This document shows, piece by piece, positions 28,539 to 37,957 of a DNA stretch of 64,000 nucleotides. The DNA is taken from NCBI RefSeq assembly GCF_014174405.1, contig NZ_JACEGA010000001.1:2075001-2139000 (forward strand). Direction: 5' to 3'. Numbering within the stretch: the first letter of the stretch is position 1; each line of letters begins with the position of its first letter. Both the position numbers and the translations under genes were made by a program. The notes under the pieces are model-generated. The model was not told the DNA's origin. It did no database searches and worked only from the letters and a program-made list of their open reading frames with translations. Source of the stretch: Variimorphobacter saccharofermentans (GTDB taxonomy: Bacteria; Bacillota; Clostridia; Lachnospirales; Lachnospiraceae).

Positions 28539-29720
28539 TTACGAGATCTGCTTTGTACCAAACTCCTTACATTCGTTCAGCCCCTTCTCGTCAGGTACCC
28601 ATAAATATCGGAACCCATCGGATACCAGTTCGAAGCCTGCATCATTTAGTGCATTGGATAGCTGCTTTACTGACTCTCCACTCCAGCCATAGCTTCCAAA
28701 GGCCGCTGCCTTTTTATTCTGGAATTTTAAACCTTTTATCATCTCTAATAACCCACCAAGAGAATGCATGAAACCGTTATTGATCGTAGGGGATCCTAGG
28801 AATATCATCTTCGACCGGAATATCTCAGTTATAATATCATTCTTATCTTCTTTCGAGGAGTTCATTATCTTAACGGTAACGGTAGGGTCTGCCTGCTCAA
28901 TACCCGCTGCGATTGCCTCTGCCATTTTCCTAGTGGCATTCCACATGGTATCATAGATGATAGTTACCTGATTTTCCTGATAATCCTTAGCCCAGGTCAT
29001 ATACTGCCCCACTATCTGAAGCGGATTATCCTTCCATATCACTCCATGACTTGGGCAAATCATGGAAACCGGTAATTGTAATTTCAACACTTCTTCAATT
29101 TTCTTCACTACAAGTTTACTAAAGGGAGTTAGAATATTCGCATAATACTTAATTGCTTCTTCATACAACTGTGCAGTATCTGCTGTATCATTATTAAGAG
29201 ATTCTGTAGCAAAATGCTGGCCAAATGCATCGTTACTAAATAAAATGTTTTCACCGGACATATAGGTAAACATAGAATCTGGCCAATGTAACATAGGCGC
29301 TTCCACAAAGATAAGCTTACATTCACCAATATCAAGAACATCCCCTGTTTTTACGGTTACAAAATTCCAATCCTGATGATAATGACCTTTTAAAATCTTT
29401 GCTCCATTTGCTGTACAATATATGGGTGTATCAGGAATTTCTCTCATTAGCTCCGGTAATGCGCCACTATGATCGATTTCAGAATGATTTGCGATGATAT
29501 AATCAATCTCTTTCAAATCAATTTCCTGTTTAAGTCGTGTTACAAATTCCTTATCATATGGCTGCCACACAGTATCAATTAATACAGTCTTCTCATCCCT
29601 TATAAGATAAGAATTGTATGAGGAACCTTTTCGCGTAGAATATTCATTCCCATGAAATGACTTCAGTTCCCAATCCACTTTTCCAACCCAGGTTACCTTC
29701 TCTGTTATTTTTTTGCTCAT
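28539..29720 (-). CDS. Flavodiiron protein (A-type flavoprotein, O2/NO reductase)
   Basis: 393 residues from MSKKITEKV (GGAGG nine bases upstream). The N-terminal metallo-beta-lactamase-like domain has the diiron ligands H79-x-E81-x-D83-H84 in NHSEIDHSGALPE, then H145 (MLHWPDSM), D164 (FSNDAFGQH) and the later His in CPSHGVIW. The C-terminal flavodoxin domain (from about residue 250) has the FMN-binding TIIYDTMWNATRKMA. There is no rubredoxin extension, so it is a class A protein that needs an external electron donor. The family reduces O2 to water or NO to N2O, protecting anaerobes; the ligand set is complete. Monocistronic, with its own terminator. Confidence 0.94.
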   Translation of the reverse strand: MSKKITEKVTWVGKVDWELKSFHGNEYSTRKGSSYNSYLIRDEKTVLIDTVWQPYDKEFVTRLKQEIDLKEIDYIIANHSEIDHSGALPELMREIPDTPIYCTANGAKILKGHYHQDWNFVTVKTGDVLDIGECKLIFVEAPMLHWPDSMFTYMSGENILFSNDAFGQHFATESLNNDTADTAQLYEEAIKYYANILTPFSKLVVKKIEEVLKLQLPVSMICPSHGVIWKDNPLQIVGQYMTWAKDYQENQVTIIYDTMWNATRKMAEAIAAGIEQADPTVTVKIMNSSKEDKNDIITEIFRSKMIFLGSPTINNGFMHSLGGLLEMIKGLKFQNKKAAAFGSYGWSGESVKQLSNALNDAGFELVSDGFRYLWVPDEKGLNECKEFGTKQIS

Positions 29721-29872
29721 TATTATCTTCCTCCTATTCATTTGATAGCATTAGCTTGAATTTCTATCGTTATGTGTATTATATACTCATATGAAGAAAA
29801 ACAAACATGATTCAAATCACAGTTTCCTACCAACTTGAATGGAAGTTATGTTTTCATACTATATTTCAGTAA

Positions 29873-31195
29873 TTAATATTGAAAGCTCCATAATTTAATT
29901 AACTTTCTAAGACAGAAGGGATAATCAATCTTGGCAATATCAGTGGTGGTATAGATTGGAATTTCTGTATACAGCATATCATTAATATAGTAACTTGCCT
30001 TTCCGATTACACTATTGGATTTAACAGGTGCCTGAAGCATTTTAGGAATATCGTATTCTATACGAACAGCCTCATCATCCCGCAATAATAGCGATATATT
30101 TCCCTCTATATCAAGCTTCTCATACTTTTGCTGTCCGTCCTTAACAAAAACAGGATCAAATTTCTTGTCTTCGAATATTTGCCTTTTCTTATAATTTTTA
30201 ATACCATAATTCATCAGTTCCTTGGTATCCATCCATTTCAGGTTTCTACTGGGAGGCCATCCACTTCCAAGTACGACGGATATCAGCGTTCTGTCCTGTC
30301 TTTTAACAGCTCCGACAAAGCAATATCCTGCTCCTCCGGTGAAACCTGTCTTTACACCAATGGCGCCTTCCATCATATATAAGAATTTATTCTTATTTGA
30401 AACACTGAATTTTCTACCACTATTAATCTCTTGAAAGACATGGGAGGGTGTATTGGTAATTGCTATAAATTTATCATTTTTAATGGCATAGCTTGCAATC
30501 ATTGCCAGATCCTTCGCGGTAGTATGATGTCCTTCTGCATCCAGACCATTAGGAGTTACAAAGTTTGTATTGTTACAACCCAGTTCTCTTGCTTTATCAT
30601 TCATCATCGTAGCAAAGCCTTCCACTGAGCCTCCTACATGCTCCGCAATGGCTACTGCCACATCATTATGACTCTCCAGCATAAGGGAATATAATAAATC
30701 CTTTAGATAATATTTCTCACCGGGTTTTATATTTAATTGAACATCGGGCATTTTTGAAGCATAAGCGGATACGGTTACGACATCGGATAGATCTGAATTT
30801 TCCAGGGTTACAATACAGGTCATAATCTTGGTAGTACTAGCCATTGGCATCTCTTGATAACCATTTTTCTCATAAAGTATCCGATTATTTGATCCATCCA
30901 TAAGCAAAGCAGAACGAGCATGTAGCTTCATTGTATGTACCGATGACTCTTTTTTTGCTTCATTTAGATTCTCGTCCTTTGATTCTGTTATCATTTTCTG
31001 ATATTCATCTTGATTTTCTAAAGCTCTTATATTTTCTTCCTTTAATTCTTTTTCAAAGTCATTATAAGAAAGTCCAGTGAAATTAATAATTTCCTCATAA
31101 TATCCTTTTATACTACGAAGTTCCATAATTGAAATCAAAAGAAGTAATACTCCACATAAAATTACTTTCAAATTTTCGCTTTTCAATGGTATCAT
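29873..31195 (-). CDS. D-alanyl-D-alanine carboxypeptidase (PBP5/DacF family) with coiled N-terminal extension
   Basis: Membrane-anchored peptidoglycan carboxypeptidase, 440 residues. One membrane helix (about 9-26) is followed by a charged helical spacer of about 65 residues (30-95), then the penicillin-binding domain with S120-TTK, S175-HN and K282-TG. The C-terminal domain includes LDIEGNISLLL. An uncleaved anchor plus spacer, without a C-terminal amphipathic helix, is unlike the second carboxypeptidase at 41.4-42.6 kb, so the two probably act at different places or times, perhaps one in sporulation. The first ATG has a poor ribosome site; a TTG at codon 4 with AGG nine bases upstream is an alternative. 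Confidence 0.88.
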   Translation of the reverse strand: MIPLKSENLKVILCGVLLLLISIMELRSIKGYYEEIINFTGLSYNDFEKELKEENIRALENQDEYQKMITESKDENLNEAKKESSVHTMKLHARSALLMDGSNNRILYEKNGYQEMPMASTTKIMTCIVTLENSDLSDVVTVSAYASKMPDVQLNIKPGEKYYLKDLLYSLMLESHNDVAVAIAEHVGGSVEGFATMMNDKARELGCNNTNFVTPNGLDAEGHHTTAKDLAMIASYAIKNDKFIAITNTPSHVFQEINSGRKFSVSNKNKFLYMMEGAIGVKTGFTGGAGYCFVGAVKRQDRTLISVVLGSGWPPSRNLKWMDTKELMNYGIKNYKKRQIFEDKKFDPVFVKDGQQKYEKLDIEGNISLLLRDDEAVRIEYDIPKMLQAPVKSNSVIGKASYYINDMLYTEIPIYTTTDIAKIDYPFCLRKLIKLWSFQY

Positions 31196-31304
31196 CCTAT
31201 CATTTTCTTACTTTAAATTTATTTTGAAAATAATATAATATTCATAAAATTCTGATATATTGACTTTAGACTACTGGAAATAATCTTTGGGCTCGCGGCC
31301 AAGT

Positions 31305-31411
31305 AAATAAAAAAGAGCAGGTATACTGTTATACTTACATCGAAAGTCCACAAATAAATGAGATTGAATTAGTTGTGGAAACTCAAACTTAGTATAACAT
31401 CCTACCTGCTC
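31305..31411 (-). terminator. Long branched hairpin terminating the polyamine operon
   Basis: GAGCAGGTA (31315-31323) pairs with TACCTGCTC (31403-31411), TTATACT (31329-31335) with AGTATAA (31391-31397), and TCCACAA (31347-31353) with TTGTGGA (31373-31379). On the minus strand the stem runs directly into TTTTTTATTT. It starts about 33 nt after the nspC stop. The nested stems make it far larger than needed for termination, so it may also protect the mRNA 3' end or carry a regulatory function. Confidence 0.8.
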
Positions 31412-31443
31412 GTATGCAGAAGCTTGGATTTTACTAATATAAA

Positions 31444-32577
31444 CTATAATCTTCGTTTAAAATCCTCATACCCGAATTCTTTGATACGTTTTAGTTCCTT
31501 ATTCTCAGTGAATAAATAGATAGACGGAAGATTAATTCCGTTAAAGGTATTGTTCTTAACCATGGAGTATATTGCCATATCACAAAAAACCAGTCGATCT
31601 CCAAGCTGTAAGGGGTCAGTAAAGGAGTAATCGCCAATCACATCACCGGCCAGACAGGTTGGACCTCCCAGACGATACGTGTACGGATATTCTCCAGGCA
31701 TTCCTGAGCCAATAATATTAGGACGGTATGGCATTTCAAGAACATCCGGCATATGACATGCTGCCGAAGTATCCATAATCGCCAGCTGCATACCATTTTC
31801 GTTTAACTCAAGCACGGAGCTTACCAGATAACCGGCATTCAGTGCAACTGCCTCTCCCGGTTCCAAATATACCTGAACCTGATATTTACTTTTGATATGA
31901 TTAATACAACGGATTAAGGTGTCAAGATTGTAACTAGCTCTGGTAATATGATGACCACCGCCAAAATTAATCCATTTCATTTGTTGCATATAAGGCGTAA
32001 ACTTCTCTTCCACTACTCGAAGGGTTCGCTCCAGTACATCTGAATCTTGTTCGCACATAGTATGAAAATGCAAGCCATCTATTCCTGTCAGATCTGCCTT
32101 CTCAAGCTTCGAAGCGGCAATACCAAAACGGGAATTTTCAAAGCAGGGATTATACATATCGGTTTCAATTTCCGAATATTCTGGATTGATTCTCAATCCG
32201 CAGGAAATCTTTCTTCCACTGTTTTGTACTCTATCTTTGTATTTATCCCATTGCGGAAGGGAATTAAAGACGATGTGATCACATATGGATATAATCTCAT
32301 CCATTTCCTCCTCCCGATAAGCGGGAGCAAAGATATGAACTTCTTTTCCCATTTCTTCTTTACCAAGCCTTGCTTCAAACAAAGAACTGGCCGTAGTTCC
32401 ACTTAGATATTTCCCAATTAAAGGATATGTGGTATACATGGAAAATGCCTTTTGTGCCAGTAATATTTCACAACCGGTACGATCCATAACCGATTTTAAT
32501 ATTTCAAGATTCTTCTTTAACAATCCTTCGTCTATGACATATGAGGGAGTGGTTACTTTGGTAAAATCGATATTCAT
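31444..32577 (-). CDS. nspC: Carboxynorspermidine/carboxyspermidine decarboxylase
   Basis: PLP enzyme of the alanine-racemase fold that decarboxylates carboxy(nor)spermidine to spermidine or norspermidine. 377 residues. The Schiff-base lysine is K43 in LLAQKAFSMY; other family text is GLRINPEYSEIE, the HTMCEQ segment following HF, NFGGGHHITR and EPGEAVALNAGY. It is the last gene of the polyamine operon, 43 nt after the carboxyspermidine dehydrogenase, and is followed by a strong branched terminator. With putrescine from SpeB as substrate supply, the product should be spermidine. No 2,4-diaminobutyrate-forming gene for norspermidine is seen. Confidence 0.95.
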   Translation of the reverse strand: MNIDFTKVTTPSYVIDEGLLKKNLEILKSVMDRTGCEILLAQKAFSMYTTYPLIGKYLSGTTASSLFEARLGKEEMGKEVHIFAPAYREEEMDEIISICDHIVFNSLPQWDKYKDRVQNSGRKISCGLRINPEYSEIETDMYNPCFENSRFGIAASKLEKADLTGIDGLHFHTMCEQDSDVLERTLRVVEEKFTPYMQQMKWINFGGGHHITRASYNLDTLIRCINHIKSKYQVQVYLEPGEAVALNAGYLVSSVLELNENGMQLAIMDTSAACHMPDVLEMPYRPNIIGSGMPGEYPYTYRLGGPTCLAGDVIGDYSFTDPLQLGDRLVFCDMAIYSMVKNNTFNGINLPSIYLFTENKELKRIKEFGYEDFKRRL

Positions 32578-32620
32578 CCTAACTCCAATCCTTTAGTTAA
32601 TAACAGTATATTTCTGATGA

Positions 32621-33820
32621 TTAATCAACAATTTCTGGCTTAAATGTTTCTTTCCAGGGCAAACCACATTCGTTCAATTTATTCATAAAAGGATCTGGAT
32701 CAAATTCCTCTACATTGTATACACCTGGTTTCTTCCATTTACCTGTGAGTACCATCATAGCACCAATCATTGCGGGAACTCCGGTAGTATAGGAAATGGC
32801 CTGTGATCCCACCTCGCGGTAGCATTCCTCATGATCACATACATTGTATACATAATACTGTACTTCTTTTCCATCCTTAATACCAGTATAAATACATCCG
32901 ATATTCGTCTTTCCTTTTGTTCTCGGCCCTAAGGAAGCTGGGTCAGGAAGAACCGCTTTTAAGAACTGAAGAGGTACAATTTTATGACCTTCAAAATCAA
33001 TGGGTCCAATGGAGGTCATTCCAACATTTTGAAGCACTCTTAAATGTGTAAGATAGCGTTCGGAAAAAGTCATAAAGAAACGAATTCGTTTGATTCCCGG
33101 AACGTTAAGTGCCAGGGATTCTATTTCTTCATGATGAAGAAGATACATGTCCTTTTCGCCGATCTCCGGGAAATTATACACTCTCTTAATCTCCATGGGC
33201 TCTGTTTCGATAAACTGACCATTTTCAAAATAACTACCCTTTGCGGTTACTTCACGGATATTAATCTCCGGATTAAAATTTGTTGCAAAAGGATAGCCAT
33301 GATCCCCTGCATTGGCATCCAGAATATCAATGGTATGAATTTCATCAAAATAATGCTTTAATGCGTATGCAGTAAATACTCCGGTTACACCGGGATCAAA
33401 GCCACAGCCAAGCACTGCAGTAATTCCAGCCTTTTCAAAGCGTTCCCGATAAGCCCATTGCCATTTGTATTCGAACTTCGCCGTATCCAGCGGTTCGTAA
33501 TTTGCCGTATCCAGATAATCTACTTTCGTTGCCAGACATGCATCCATGATCGTAAGATCCTGATAAGGAAGTGCAACATTGATTACGATATCCGGTTTAA
33601 ATTTTTCAATAAGAGCAATAACCTCTTCTGTCTTATCCGCATCAACCTGTGCTGTCGTAACTTTGGTCTTATATTTTTTTACCTGTTCTTTTAATGCGTC
33701 ACACTTTGATAATGTTCTGCTGGCAATACATATTTCTTCGAAGACATCGGAGTTCTGACAACATTTATGAACTACTACACTGGCCACGCCTCCCGCTCCG
33801 ATAATTAATGCTTTACTCAT
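32621..33820 (-). CDS. Carboxyspermidine (carboxynorspermidine) dehydrogenase, saccharopine-dehydrogenase family
   Basis: Condenses putrescine with L-aspartate-beta-semialdehyde and reduces the imine with NADPH, giving carboxyspermidine. 399 residues. The N-terminal Rossmann motif is IIGAGGVASVVVHKC; the middle has LGCGFDPGVTGVFTAYALKH and DILDANAGDHGYPFATNFNP, typical of the LYS9-like carboxynorspermidine synthases. The start has GGAGG seven bases upstream. It is followed by nspC, its dedicated partner, and preceded by agmatinase. This gives the operon a second, decarboxy-SAM-independent route to spermidine next to SpeD/SpeE. Confidence 0.93.
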   Translation of the reverse strand: MSKALIIGAGGVASVVVHKCCQNSDVFEEICIASRTLSKCDALKEQVKKYKTKVTTAQVDADKTEEVIALIEKFKPDIVINVALPYQDLTIMDACLATKVDYLDTANYEPLDTAKFEYKWQWAYRERFEKAGITAVLGCGFDPGVTGVFTAYALKHYFDEIHTIDILDANAGDHGYPFATNFNPEINIREVTAKGSYFENGQFIETEPMEIKRVYNFPEIGEKDMYLLHHEEIESLALNVPGIKRIRFFMTFSERYLTHLRVLQNVGMTSIGPIDFEGHKIVPLQFLKAVLPDPASLGPRTKGKTNIGCIYTGIKDGKEVQYYVYNVCDHEECYREVGSQAISYTTGVPAMIGAMMVLTGKWKKPGVYNVEEFDPDPFMNKLNECGLPWKETFKPEIVD

Positions 33821-33875
33821 TAATAACCCTCCTTATATTCGGTGTTCAGACAATTGCGTTATTATTTATAATATT

Positions 33876-34724
33876 TTATAATTGAAGTATTAGCTCTCGC
33901 AGCAGCTTGCATGCCAGTGCCGTCGAAGCTCCACTTTGATCATATGTTGGAGAAAGCTCGTTCATGTCCGCTGCTATTACATCAAGTTGAAATACCTTAT
34001 TTAATGCTTCCGTCAATTGAGTATAGGTAACTCCACCTGCTTCCGGCGTTCCAGTGCCAGGAAATACTGCTGGATCCAGAACATCTAAATCGATGGTCAG
34101 ATAAACCGGCTTACCTTTTAACGCTTCCACTGTAAGATTTAGTTTATCCAGGTTGAATTTCTGCATGAACACATGGTCCTTAGCCCAGGTAAATTCTTCC
34201 CGATCACCACTTCGAATACCGAACTGATAGATTCTACCATCACCGACAAGCTCCCAGCAACGTCGCATCACACTTGCGTGGGAAAGCTTCTCTCCCAAAT
34301 AATCATCCCTAAGATCCGCATGAGCATCAAAATGGATGATTCTAAGGTCCGGATACTTTTTTACCGCCGCGCGAATACTACCTAAGGTTACCAGATGTTC
34401 TCCTCCAATCATAAGAGGTTTTTTATGATCCTTTAAAATCTGTGCTGTCATATCTTCGATAGTATTTAATACCCGTTCCGTATTTCCAAAACCAAATTCC
34501 AGATCACCGGCATCAAAAACCTTCAAATCTGTTAAATCTAAATCTAAATATGGGCTATAGGTTTCTATTCCATAACTCTCATTTCGAATGGCAGCGCTGG
34601 CAAATCTGGTTCCCGGACGATACGATGTGGTTCCATCAAAGGGAGCACCGAACAGTACAATATCACTTTCTTCATATTCATGATCACAGGCAATAAACGT
34701 ATGGATATTTCTATTCATTTTCAT
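33876..34724 (-). CDS. speB: Agmatinase
   Basis: Binuclear-manganese ureohydrolase that turns agmatine into putrescine and urea. 282 residues. Metal ligands are visible in GGEHLVTLG, FDAHADLRD and TIDLDVLDPAVFPGTGTPE. The gene overlaps the end of speE by 14 bases; AAGGAG seven bases before the ATG lies inside speE, so translation is likely coupled. The choice of agmatinase over arginase or formiminoglutamase rests on context: an arginine-decarboxylase-type gene (speA) and speE are in the same operon. Confidence 0.94.
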   Translation of the reverse strand: MKMNRNIHTFIACDHEYEESDIVLFGAPFDGTTSYRPGTRFASAAIRNESYGIETYSPYLDLDLTDLKVFDAGDLEFGFGNTERVLNTIEDMTAQILKDHKKPLMIGGEHLVTLGSIRAAVKKYPDLRIIHFDAHADLRDDYLGEKLSHASVMRRCWELVGDGRIYQFGIRSGDREEFTWAKDHVFMQKFNLDKLNLTVEALKGKPVYLTIDLDVLDPAVFPGTGTPEAGGVTYTQLTEALNKVFQLDVIAADMNELSPTYDQSGASTALACKLLRELILQL

Positions 34725-35562
34725 TTAACTGCTCCTTAACATAGTTTGGCAGTGCAAATGCACCACGATGAAGTTTTGTATTATAGTAGCTTGTCCTAAG
34801 TTCCAGCGAATTCCACTCTTCCTCTTGTAAATCCGTTAACGGATCATATTTCTTCGATGCATACCCAAAAAGCCAGTGACCGGAAGGATATGTGGGAATA
34901 TGTGCCTGATATACTTTCGCAATGGGAAAGGTTTCCTTGATACGATGATGTGCTCTCTTCATGGCTTCTACATAGGCATCATAATAGGTGCTTTCATGCT
35001 GATTAACCAAAATCCCGTCTTCTGTCAGGGCATTGTAACAATTTCCGTAAAACTCTTTCGTAAATAATCCTTCTCCCGGTCCAAAGGGATCCGTGGAATC
35101 AACAAGGATCAAATCATATTCCGCTACTTTTCGACGTACATACTTCAGTCCGTCCTCATAATAGATATGAACCCTGGGATCCTCCAGACTACATGCTGTC
35201 TGAGGAAGATATTCCTTGCAGGCTTCTACCACCATTTCATCAATTTCAACCATATCAATTCGCTCAATGCCTTGATATCTGCAAAGCTCCCGGATGGTTC
35301 CTCCATCTCCGGCACCGATTACAAGAACACTTTTTACATTAAGATTAGTAGCCATGGGAACATGAACAATCATATCATGATAGATGAACTCATCCCGTTC
35401 AGTTACCATAAGACATCCGTCCAATACAAGAGCTTTACCAAATTCATACGTATCTAATATGGCGATATGTTGAAAATCGCTTTGATTACTATAAAGCTGC
35501 TCCTTCACCTTTAAGGAAAAATGTACATAATCGGAATGATGCTCCGTATACCACAACTCCAT
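34711..35562 (-). CDS. speE: Spermidine synthase
   Basis: Aminopropyltransferase moving the aminopropyl group of decarboxylated SAM to putrescine. 283 residues, the normal length. Motifs: VIGAGDGGTIRELCR (nucleotide binding), VEIDEMVVEACKEYLP, YEDGLKYV and the catalytic DSTDPFGPGEGLF. The upstream partner SpeD supplies decarboxy-SAM and the downstream speB supplies putrescine. Start ATG with AGGTG eight bases upstream. It overlaps speB by 14 bases. Confidence 0.96.
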   Translation of the reverse strand: MELWYTEHHSDYVHFSLKVKEQLYSNQSDFQHIAILDTYEFGKALVLDGCLMVTERDEFIYHDMIVHVPMATNLNVKSVLVIGAGDGGTIRELCRYQGIERIDMVEIDEMVVEACKEYLPQTACSLEDPRVHIYYEDGLKYVRRKVAEYDLILVDSTDPFGPGEGLFTKEFYGNCYNALTEDGILVNQHESTYYDAYVEAMKRAHHRIKETFPIAKVYQAHIPTYPSGHWLFGYASKKYDPLTDLQEEEWNSLELRTSYYNTKLHRGAFALPNYVKEQLNENE

Positions 35563-35605
35563 CTATTTACACCTGTACCTTTCTATGAAATCAGTGTCTG
35601 GCAGT

Positions 35606-37054
35606 CTACTCCTCAACAACATTAATGAATTCCACCTTCATATCCTTGGGTCCGGTTAATACACTGCCTTTATCTTTTGCATATTTGATATAATCGATAA
35701 TATCCTTTGATATTCTTTCACCCGGAGCAAGAATGGGAATTCCGGGAGGATAACACATCACGAATTCTCCAGCAATATGTCCGATTCCATCCTCCAGGGC
35801 AACGGATTTTTTGGGTGAATAAAAGGCTGCCTGTGGTGTTAATTCTACCACTGGATCAATATATTCATGATTTAGCATTCCAACCTTTTCTTTTCCGTAT
35901 AAACGCTTTATTTCGGATAGGGCGGATATTAACCTTTCGATTTCAAATTGCCTGTCACCGGCTGTAACCATGGCCAGAATATTACCAATATCACCGAACT
36001 CAATCTGTATATCATATTCATCTCGAAGTAAATCATATACTTCTACACCCGCCAATCCTATATTACTTGTATGAATGGATAGTTTGGTACGATCAAAATC
36101 GTATACAGTATCCCCATTGATTATTTCACTGGAATAAGCATAATAGCCTCCTAATTTATTAATTTCGGTTCTTGCATATTCAGCAAGATACATGGTTTTT
36201 GCAACGATTTCCTTTCCATGGAGTACCATATGTTTTCTGGCAAGATCTAACGACGTTAATAATAAATAGGACCCGCTGGTAGTCTGGGTAAGATTTATGA
36301 TTTGCCTCACATAACCCGGATCTATACTATTTTTACATACTAAAAATGAACTCTGAGTTAATGAGCCTCCCGTTTTATGCATACTGACTGCAGCCATATC
36401 TGCTCCTGCATCCATGGCACTAATTGGTAATTCCTCACCAAAATAAAAATGTGCTCCATGTGCCTCGTCTACAAGCACATACATTCCATTCTCATGAGCT
36501 AATGTGACAATTTCTTTCAAATTCGAACAGACACCATAATAGGTAGGGTTATTAACTAGAATCGCCTTAGCATCCGGATTAGCATCCATTGTGGTCTTGA
36601 TATCATTCACCGACATACCTAAAGGTATCCCTAGCTCATGATTTACACCCGGATTTACATAAACCGGTATTGCTCCACATACTACCAAGGCATTAATGGA
36701 ACTCCGATGTACATTTCTTGGCATAATAATCTTATCCCCTGCTTTACAGGTGGACATAATCATCGCCTGAACGGCTGATGTGGTGCCATTCACCATAAAA
36801 AAAGCTGCATCTGCATGAAAAGCCTCTGCAGCTAATTCTTCCGCCGCTTTAATCACGGATACCGGATGAATCAGATTATCTAAGGGTTTCATGGAATTTA
36901 CATCAACCTTCAGACAATCCATTCCCAGGAATTCAGTCAGTTCTGGGTTACCTCTTCCTCCCTTATGTCCAGGAACATCAAAAGGAACCACTCGATTTTT
37001 TTTATGCTTTAATAAAGCTTCATGGATGGGTGTGTTTTGCTGTGTATAATTCAT
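35606..37054 (-). CDS. speA: Arginine decarboxylase (PLP fold-type I, SpeA of Bacillus type)
   Basis: Fold-type I Orn/Lys/Arg decarboxylase without the large N-terminal wing domain, 482 residues, like B. subtilis SpeA. The PLP lysine is K227 in SMHKTGGSLTQSS; D196 in LVDEAHGAHF would contact the pyridine nitrogen. The C-terminal domain includes GEFVMCYPPGIPILAPGE. Substrate preference cannot be read from sequence, but the operon encodes agmatinase, so arginine to agmatine is the sensible reaction. It starts 20 nt after the speD stop. Confidence 0.92.
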   Translation of the reverse strand: MNYTQQNTPIHEALLKHKKNRVVPFDVPGHKGGRGNPELTEFLGMDCLKVDVNSMKPLDNLIHPVSVIKAAEELAAEAFHADAAFFMVNGTTSAVQAMIMSTCKAGDKIIMPRNVHRSSINALVVCGAIPVYVNPGVNHELGIPLGMSVNDIKTTMDANPDAKAILVNNPTYYGVCSNLKEIVTLAHENGMYVLVDEAHGAHFYFGEELPISAMDAGADMAAVSMHKTGGSLTQSSFLVCKNSIDPGYVRQIINLTQTTSGSYLLLTSLDLARKHMVLHGKEIVAKTMYLAEYARTEINKLGGYYAYSSEIINGDTVYDFDRTKLSIHTSNIGLAGVEVYDLLRDEYDIQIEFGDIGNILAMVTAGDRQFEIERLISALSEIKRLYGKEKVGMLNHEYIDPVVELTPQAAFYSPKKSVALEDGIGHIAGEFVMCYPPGIPILAPGERISKDIIDYIKYAKDKGSVLTGPKDMKVEFINVVEE

Positions 37055-37074
37055 AGTATATTCCGCTCCGCCAA

Positions 37075-37887
37075 TTAATAAATATTCATACCACTGAATA
37101 TTTCAATCATTTCCTTACGCAGACTATTCGTAATATCAAGTCTTTGCTTCGGAGGTAGTTCATATACATCTTTATTAAAGAGATAATTCTGAAGTTCAAT
37201 TTCTTTAATCAGCATCTTGGTATGAAAAATATTAGATTGATATACATTTACATCAATTGCATCGTATCTTGTTAAGGTATGATCATCTATATAATCCTGA
37301 ATCGAAGTAATATCATGGTCAATAAAATACTTCATGCCGTGTACATCACGAGTAAACCCTCTGACACGATAATCTATGGTTATAATATCGGAGTCAAAGC
37401 TTCCGATCAAATAATCCAATGCATTCAATGGCGAAATCTCGCCACAAGTAGAAACATCGATATCTACGCGAAAAGTGGATATAGAATTATCCGGATGATG
37501 TTCGGGAAATGTATGCACAGTAACATGGCTTTTATCAAGATGTGCATGAACAGTATCTCTCGAATTTGATAAGTACTTTCCTTGATTACAGGATTCATCA
37601 ATATGCTCCGACGATAAAGAGCCTTCTGCAATAAGAATATTCACAGAAGCTCCCTGGGGATCATAATCCTGTTTTGATATATTCAAAATATGTGCACCGA
37701 TCATGTCGGTTACATCAACTAATATCTTCGTCAATCGATCCGAGTTGTATTGCTCATCAATATATGCAATATAATCTCTTTGCTCTCTCTCACTTTTTGC
37801 ATAGCAAACATCATAAATGTTAAAGCTAAGTGTTTTTGTGAGGTTGTTAAAGCCATATAACGTAAGCTTTGTATCCAACCCTAACAT
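37075..37887 (-). CDS. speD: S-adenosylmethionine decarboxylase proenzyme (class 1A)
   Basis: Pyruvoyl enzyme that makes decarboxylated SAM, the aminopropyl donor for SpeE. The proenzyme is 270 residues, the long E. coli-type class rather than the ~125-residue Bacillus/Thermotoga type. Self-cleavage should occur in [14 protein letters not shown] between K119 and S120, the serine becoming the pyruvoyl group. The start is taken at ATG 37887 with AAAGG five bases upstream; a GTG codon precedes it directly. It is the first gene of the six-gene polyamine operon and has an excellent promoter and a palindrome upstream. Confidence 0.95.
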   Translation of the reverse strand: MLGLDTKLTLYGFNNLTKTLSFNIYDVCYAKSEREQRDYIAYIDEQYNSDRLTKILVDVTDMIGAHILNISKQDYDPQGASVNILIAEGSLSSEHIDESCNQGKYLSNSRDTVHAHLDKSHVTVHTFPEHHPDNSISTFRVDIDVSTCGEISPLNALDYLIGSFDSDIITIDYRVRGFTRDVHGMKYFIDHDITSIQDYIDDHTLTRYDAIDVNVYQSNIFHTKMLIKEIELQNYLFNKDVYELPPKQRLDITNSLRKEMIEIFSGMNIY

Positions 37888-37928
37888 CACGACCTTTCTA
37901 TCAATAGTATCTCTGTACAGTATGGACT

Positions 37929-37957
37929 ATTATACAAAAATGTTTTAAAACATGCAA
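37929..37957 (-). promoter_or_regulatory. Sigma-A promoter of the polyamine operon
   Basis: Minus strand TTGCAT, exactly 17 bases, TATAAT, about 42 nt before speD. The -10 is perfect. The spacer is largely occupied by a 14-base palindrome, suggesting repression at this promoter. Confidence 0.75.
37940..37953. promoter_or_regulatory. Perfect palindrome ATGTTTTAAAACAT inside the speD promoter
   Basis: A 14-base perfect dyad lying between the -35 and -10 elements and overlapping the last two bases of the -35. Position and symmetry fit a repressor operator for the polyamine operon. No known regulator is named from the sequence; AT-rich palindromes also occur by chance in such DNA. Confidence 0.45.
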
